Made by a program: the position numbers and the translations under genes | Notes under the pieces: generated by a model | Database searches by the model: none | What the model saw: only the letters and a program-made list of their open reading frames with translations | What the model was told of the DNA's origin: nothing | Part shown: in pieces, positions 59,701-64,000 of the stretch | Position numbering within the stretch: position 1 is the stretch's first letter | Layout: each line of letters begins with the position of its first letter | DNA from: Carposina sasakii | Taxonomy: Eukaryota > Arthropoda > Insecta > Lepidoptera > Carposinidae | Length of the DNA stretch: 64,000 nucleotides | Reading direction: 5' to 3' | NCBI GenBank assembly: GCA_014607495.2 | Contig: CP053167.1 | Coordinates: forward strand, 7,998,001 to 8,062,000

Positions 59701-62700
59701 CTAGGTGTTCTATTTTTAAAATAAATGGCCAGTGACAGTATTTAAGAACCGACTAGGTATAATATAAATCTATGATCTACGCGCCGAGACAGCGCCACCT
59801 ATAGCTCGATTTCATACAACGAGCTGTCAGTTGCCAACCAACCGCCGTCGCGAAAGCAATAGAACAATCTCAAAAATCGTTTAACTCATATTACGAAACA
59901 TCTCTCTCCTCGTGGACTTCGTACTAGTGATAGTGGTGGATAAGTGTGTGATTTTTGGACTGGAGAATCTTTTTGTGACCCGTGCCGACCGACCTAACAC
60001 CCCTGAGCGTAGCCACCCTCGTGCGTGATTCCATCGGTTGAAGAGTAAGTCGCTGGACCCAGTGTAATATTATACAAGATTATTCCTTGAAGATGGAGAG
60101 GAAAATTTAAAATATTGCCTGAGAAAGTCTAAAAACAACACCTTTCTGTAGCGGCCGCCCACGACTTTGTCCATGTGAGAAGCCGGGGCCGATCCCTAGT
60201 CCTCAAATAAATAAAAACATATTTTATCGTATTCTATGAATAATAATATATTAGGTATTAGGCGCTATATTAGGTATAGGAGTTATTCTATGAAACGGAC
60301 TCAATGGCTGCGAAAGCTCAGCAGGCATCTGTTTTGACGGTTCGTAGTGATCATCACTCATTGAAACTAAATGAAATATATTTCAGGCTAATAAGGTCCA
60401 AGAAATACATAGACGAGGATGAAATTCAGAAGCATGCAATGTTACCGAACAAGGAATGTAAAGAACTTACATACAAACTGATGGCAGAACATTTCATTAG
60501 CGTACAGGTAATCAACTTAATTTTATAATGAAAACCACCTAGAGATAACGAGATAGAAGATTGCTACAAGTTGACTTTTGGGTTTGCTGGGAGAAATCTC
60601 TTCCTCAATTTCTGTATAACTATGTAAGATACTATATTGTCCTACATTTTGTGCGTACAATAAAGAATATAAGCACGATCCACTTTATACTCCACAATAT
60701 TGATAACTTGAACGTTCTAAAGTATATTAACCTAGAACCACAGATCCCTAAGATTTTAGGTAGCCAAAAGATCGCTAGGTAAATAATTATTTTCAAAGAC
60801 CAATGTGATTGTGATGTAGATTTATAGCAAGTACTGTTAATGTAAAATGAAACGTGTATGTATTTAAATTTCTAGCCAATGAGAAAAGCAGCGTCCTCTG
60901 GCGGATTCACAAAGGCAATCTACTTATATCACGTTAAATTTCGTGAGGTAAGTGTAATACTATTGTAATCAGATATATTGGAATAACATTCCTAATCAAC
61001 AACCTCTCTCATAAAAGCGAATTAAAACGCGAGGCTCAAAACCTAGCGTGATGGCCGGTAACTGTGGTTAGGCTCAACTTACACCGTCGCGGAATGGAAG
61101 CGTCAATTTCGCCTCATGACGGGAATTCGCTGGAATGCGAGGTTCAGAATACCACGGGATTTAACTAAAATAAGGCGCAAAAAATATTTCTTAACAATTT
61201 GTATACCTAAGTGGGCTTGTAGACGTGAACGTATAACGGACATGTTTTTGACTGATTCACGGCGTTGTATGGCGTACTATGAGCGCTTGTAAACGTGATG
61301 GGTGACCAAAGTTCGACGATCCGTTTTCCGCTGCGTGTACAAACCCGTTTAGTGCGACATACACCACCGTGAATCGTCAAAAAATACGGCCCGTTATTCG
61401 TTCACGTCTACAAGCAGCCTAAAGCGCAGGCCACACACACCGCGAACTACCGAAGTAAGGTACATCAACGTCAGTTTGAATAGTTTCTTTCTCGCTTCGC
61501 CCGCCCGTCTAGTTCGCTCGATGGCGGTGCGGCCTGCGCTTCATCATCATCATCATCAGCCTATTGCAGTCCACTGCTGGACGTAGGTCTCCCCCAGGGC
61601 ACGCCAAAAGACTGTCATGGGGGTATTTGCCCATAGTCACCACGCTGGGCAGGCGGGTTGGTGACCGCAGTTTGTATTTTGGACTATGTTGTCAACACGG
61701 GAGGTGCCGCTGCCTATCTTCCGGAAACCCTTAATCGCATTGTACGATACCCACGGGCAGACATGGGTTGGTACGAATTCTACTCTGCCGGCACCGCGCG
61801 GCCGCGGCCTGCGCTTAATAGCTGTTAATAATGGACCTATTTAAAAAAACTGATTTCTGATTGTATCATAAATAAAGTACACATTTGCTTTAACGATACG
61901 TGTTGTCAGACATGTCTGCACGCGCAGCAGATGTGCTACCGCGCGCTGCACAACCTGCAGTGCGCGTCGCGCGCCGAGGTCGCGGCGCACGCGCGGCTGC
62001 GCGACAAGCAACGCCGCGTGCGCACCGTAGTGCACGCCATGCGCGCGCGCGGCGAGGCGCAGGCGCACATCGACGACGTGAGTATGACTACACACGCACG
62101 GCTATTGCGTAACTGGCAGTAGCAAAGACTAACTTACACACACACAGTTTTCGCCATTGCATTGCTTCGGCTTTGCTGCCTGCCGCAGGCACGTCGAAGA
62201 CGTGAGTACCCGCGCAGACACATAGTGACGTGAGTATATTATCTACTGAGGGCAGGAAATTAACTAGTGCAGATGGGGTAGATTCTACTGAGAATTTGAA
62301 GGCGTGTTCTTTCACTCTGCCACACACAAGAAGGCAGCTTGGTGGGACAGAGCGGTAATTAATACTCTTCTGTCACTGTTACTCTTCTATCGGTTGTTCT
62401 ATTCTATGTTAGTATAAACAAATTTATTTGTATCTGTGAAATGTCACGTTTTATTACCAGCAGTATATTTTTGACAGTTCATTGTGATGCTCACCCTTTG
62501 CATCATGCATGACTAATGAAAGTTGCATGCACCTATGTTTATTATGGCACTTCCACAAGTAAAATTTTTCATTTGGTGATCTATGAACTCTTTAAAAGTA
62601 TGTAATAAAAGTAATACCCATATGTCATACCCGTTCAGGGTTAGTAGTAGCTTCTTTGGAAATACGAACCAGCCTGATGTTTACAACAATATCTATAAAT

Positions 62701-62893
62701 TTTAAACTAACATATTGTGTTTAAAATTAATTAATATATTTCCATCCAGGTGTTAGAAACCCTCACGCCCCCGGAGTTAGCCGTACTTCAGGGAGTAGAG
62801 AAGCGACTCAAACAACTCTCCGTGGCGGAGTTAGAACTCGACAAGAGTCTGTTTATTCTCAACTGGTATCTTTCCTACCCTGACACTAGTTAG
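53729..62893 (+). CDS. POLR3C: RNA polymerase III subunit RPC3
   Basis: RPC3 (yeast C82) is one of three Pol III-specific subunits (RPC3-RPC6-RPC7) that help to open DNA and contact TFIIIB during initiation on tRNA, 5S and SINE promoters. Coding exons: 53729-53875, 54006-54130, 54448-54577, 55107-55305, 55643-55735, 57402-57566, 58673-58835, 60387-60507, 60876-60947, 61910-62077, 62750-62893. All junctions are GT-AG and the frame is unbroken, giving 508 residues (human 534). Landmarks in order: SYQLGRLVSEILHRYFGEIV at the N-terminus (first winged helix); SKFGSVAELLVEELL; YWKVNYERFHQDFRDEVMI; DNALLQTHLDQYLKVL; ARIFRLIRSKKYIDEDEIQK; FYLYTV-like AIYLYHVKFRE; and a C-terminal helical part ending LNWYLSYPDTS. 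Exons 7 and 10 are very GC-rich compared with the others. Introns carry many transposons. Possible AATAAA sites lie at about 63245 and 63862. Confidence 0.95.
54240..54415 (+). mobile_element. Degraded Helitron-like repeat in POLR3C intron 2
   Basis: ATGTGTCTGTCTGTAGC, ACTACTGAACCATTTAAAG and GCACACAGGCTACTTTTATC follow the order of the better copies at 43655 and 56955. The end is eroded. Confidence 0.45.
54767..54868. mobile_element. MITE family D, truncated, in POLR3C intron 3
   Basis: TAGGGTCGATTCTGGCAGTC to GGTAGAACTAAATTTAGG; the right terminal arm is missing and replaced by a T run. Confidence 0.75.
55466..55560. mobile_element. MITE family A, left half only, in POLR3C intron 4
   Basis: TACAGAGTGTAACAAAAAGG followed by family A text, cut before the second arm. 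Confidence 0.65.
55788..55950 (-). mobile_element. Helitron-like repeat fragment in POLR3C intron 5
   Basis: ACTAGTGGACTACAGAAAAA, TAAAAAGTAGCCTATATG and GCATCAAAATCGGTTCAGCA: the reverse of the 43655 copy in layout. Confidence 0.6.
56389..56430 (+). repeat. AAAAT simple repeat
   Basis: A-rich run of AAAAT/AAAATA units, probably a retroelement tail. Confidence 0.7.
56568..56775. mobile_element. Helitron-like repeat (GCCGCCCACGGC end) in POLR3C intron 5
   Basis: CTAGCCGCCGCCCACGGCTT at the start, then ACCGCATCAAAATCCGTTCC and TTGTTTTATAATATGTAGTG, matching 12049-12235 in its second half and 36061 in its first. Confidence 0.65.
56955..57172 (+). mobile_element. Helitron-like repeat in POLR3C intron 5
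   Basis: TTAATATTATAAACGCGAAA, GGATGGATGGATGTTTGTTA, ACATAGGCTATTTTTTATCC, ending GCGGACGAAGTCGCGGGTGC then ACACTAGT. This is a classic lepidopteran non-autonomous Helitron layout. Confidence 0.75.
57666..57919. mobile_element. MITE with perfect 28-bp ends (GAGGCCACCAGAACC) in POLR3C intron 6
   Basis: 57666-57693 and 57892-57919 are exact complements. ATTT flanks both sides, a possible four-base target duplication. The interior is non-coding, with a further GAGCCACTCTGGCTTTGAGC. Only one copy was noticed in the window. Confidence 0.8.
57946..58320 (-). mobile_element. MITE family B, minus, in POLR3C intron 6
   Basis: TACAGGTGTTTTTTGGTAGT at the left to CGTGGCCAC-type right end at about 58310. 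It abuts the following family A copy. Confidence 0.75.
58324..58577. mobile_element. MITE family A in POLR3C intron 6
   Basis: Complete: TACAGGGTGTAACAGAAAGG to CCTTTTGTTACACCCTGTA in complementing order. It lies 95 bp before exon 7. Confidence 0.85.
58930..59010 (+). mobile_element. RTE-like LINE tail remnant in POLR3C intron 7
   Basis: ATTGTTAGAGGAGGCCTATG then CCAAAAGTCACAC, the end of the LINE type seen at 44716. Confidence 0.45.
59349..59615 (-). pseudogene. Tc1/mariner transposase N-terminal fragment, antisense in POLR3C intron 7
   Basis: 88 codons: MEWTRKEDRVAVIALHRCGH, PPKTIFNLLQRLK, KRFVYRTIKRYNETSSVDD, then a basic GR region. This is the N-terminal helix-turn-helix DNA-binding part of a mariner-like transposase. 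After KKRNGR the sequence departs from the family, and the catalytic DDE/D part is absent. Inverted ends were not found. Confidence 0.75.
59755..60149. other. Unassigned GC-richer block in POLR3C intron 7
   Basis: Text such as CAACGAGCTGTCAGTTGCC and GTGCCGACCGACCTAACACC looks like a retroelement leader, but no frame or partner copy supports this. Confidence 0.3.
60150..60202. mobile_element. Helitron-like end fragment
   Basis: AGCGGCCGCCCACGACTTTG to GCCGATCCCTAGT, a truncated copy of the 36061 type. Confidence 0.55.
61208..61422. mobile_element. MITE with GGCTTGTAGACGTGAACG ends in POLR3C intron 9
   Basis: Ends 61211 and 61419 are inverted repeats over at least 30 bp. Inner parts pair too (CACGG...GTATGGCG). 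TAA flanks both sides (61208-61210, 61420-61422), a three-base duplication of the PIF/Harbinger type. Confidence 0.8.
61422..61541. mobile_element. MITE with AAGCGCAGGCC ends in POLR3C intron 9
   Basis: AAGCGCAGGCCACACACACC at the left pairs with GGTGCGGCCTGCGCTT at the right; the next block, GCGAACTA, pairs with TAGTTCGC. It starts where the previous MITE stops. Confidence 0.7.
61529..61816 (-). mobile_element. RTE-like LINE tail with 13-bp target duplication
   Basis: The insert 61542-61803 is flanked by GCGGCCTGCGCTT at 61529-61541 and 61804-61816. It begins with a CAT tail and reads in reverse as the element at 40195. It landed in the right end of the neighbouring MITE. Confidence 0.85.
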
Positions 62894-62989
62894 TAATGTG
62901 TAATTAAATTAATTACTATTGTAAAAATACCTCCTCTGCATCTTAAAACTATGGTCTACCTAAGGTAAACAATTCGAGATCTTTGACAA

Positions 62990-63137
62990 TATGGTCGATT
63001 CTGACTGTCACACTTAAACGTAAACTTAATCTTAGGTCTATCTCTCTCCGTTCTTAACATAAATGGCTGAGAGAGAAAAGGACAGGTAGGACAAATTTTC
63101 CGGTTAGGTTTAAGTGTGACGGTCAGAATCGACCATA
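62990..63137. mobile_element. MITE family D downstream of POLR3C
   Basis: TATGGTCGATTCTGACTGTC to GGTCAGAATCGACCATA, a full palindromic copy with TA at each side. Confidence 0.85.
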
Positions 63138-63907
63138 ATAACTGTTATGATTTAAGATTTTAACCTCAGAACCAGAACAATAGCTAAAGCAAAGAAGGCG
63201 CTTTGTGACATTAAAAGCGTACCCTGTCTTAGATAATATTATACGAATAAATGCGTTGAACACTGCATTGAACAAAGTCATGTCAGCTTTTTTAACTTAG
63301 TATTATCCAAAGGTAGCCAAGGAGCAAAGGTAAACAAATTAAAGTTCAGTTATGTACTTCTACGCTTTAATAATTGTTCTGTTTTAAACATAACAGTTTA
63401 ACTAATACCAGCGGTTATCGGCAATTTTTTCGATTGCTGGTTTTCACTAAACTCATTCACGACTGAACAAAATGGCTATATCTTGAGGAAATTCGTCTAG
63501 AGATTTATTTATTTATATCCAGCTGAAATATACACGCGTAGAGTTTCGGAGAAATGGTTTTCTATCAGTTTTGTTTGAATATGAGGGTAGAACGATTTTT
63601 TATCATTTGTTTACAGATGTTATTGTCAATATTTAGTGATATAAGTAAGGTTATTTTTCTTCTGTTAAGGATTCTGTTTAAATTATAACTTTCTGCTGTT
63701 CTGTAATTAAACGTGTATGATATTAAAATTAATGTTTGTATGTTCCTGGTTTTATAGTAATTTGTATTTCTATTTGTTTGAATTTACTGTGATATTTGCG
63801 TATTACAATAGAGATTCTAGCTAGCTTTTTTATTGTTAAGCTTAAAAATAGAGAGAACATAATAAATATGTTCAGATCTGTCATGGTGCGGGGTTTTACT
63901 AGAATAA
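63138..63907. other. Region downstream of POLR3C, no gene seen
   Basis: AT-rich; could include POLR3C 3' UTR if the AATAAA at about 63245 or 63862 is used. Confidence 0.4.
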
Positions 63908-64000
63908 CATCAGCTGCATCTCCTACTAAGTCTCGCTCTGCAAATCGTGCCTGTAGAATCCCCTTCGTGATCCAGAAGTTCTGCCTACCTCATTTTGGGA
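63908..64000 (-). repeat. Dispersed repeat F1, cut by window end
   Basis: ATCAGCTGCATCTCCTACTA to CTGCCTACCTCATTTTGGG, reverse orientation. Confidence 0.65.

Noticed and set aside
61841..62112. Open frames in other registers over POLR3C exon 10
   Set aside because: GC-rich exon with few stops; the spliced frame matches RPC3.

Overview
The window looks like a piece of an insect chromosome, most likely from a moth or butterfly. It is AT-rich eukaryotic DNA with short exons, GT-AG introns and densely packed transposon debris of lepidopteran type: a tRNA-derived SINE, RTE-like LINE tails, Helitron-like ends, and small hairpin transposons whose ends read CAGGGTGT. It is not prokaryotic, and I see no CRISPR array or operon.

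Host genes. (1) Positions 1-570, minus strand: the first coding exons of ribosomal protein S16, cut by the left window edge. (2) 41318-47692, plus strand: inscuteable, eight coding exons and 1196 residues, with the Pins/LGN-binding peptide and a C-terminal PDZ-ligand tail. (3) 48651-50179, minus strand: MITD1, the ESCRT-III-binding abscission protein, four exons and 242 residues, tail-to-tail with inscuteable. (4) 53729-62893, plus strand: RNA polymerase III subunit RPC3/POLR3C, eleven exons and 508 residues, head-to-head with MITD1 across 3.5 kb of repeats. All exon junctions of genes 2-4 were read by eye, and the phases add up to uninterrupted reading frames.

Mobile DNA. The best single element is a DIRS-type tyrosine-recombinase retrotransposon at 6817-11656. 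It keeps its inverted terminal repeats, its internal complementary region and a TTA crossover core. Its recombinase frame is intact, but gag, reverse transcriptase and RNase H are broken, and it carries a triplicated 115-bp unit, a run of 12 G and a run of 81 A. A 2.46-kb terminal-inverted-repeat element with GC-rich subterminal arrays and a TTA target duplication lies at 15279-17736. A 336-bp near-perfect foldback is at 18728-19063. At least three CAGGGTGT hairpin families, a GGTCGATTC hairpin family and several single foldbacks are spread through intergenic DNA and introns.

The long stretch from about 18 to 41 kb holds no gene I can recognise. It may be the upstream or first-intron regulatory region of inscuteable, whose first exon was not found. 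The four host genes share no obvious pathway (translation, asymmetric division, abscission, Pol III transcription), and I see no sign that they work together. I found no clearly new biological system; the DIRS element and the nested hairpin transposons are the most unusual content.
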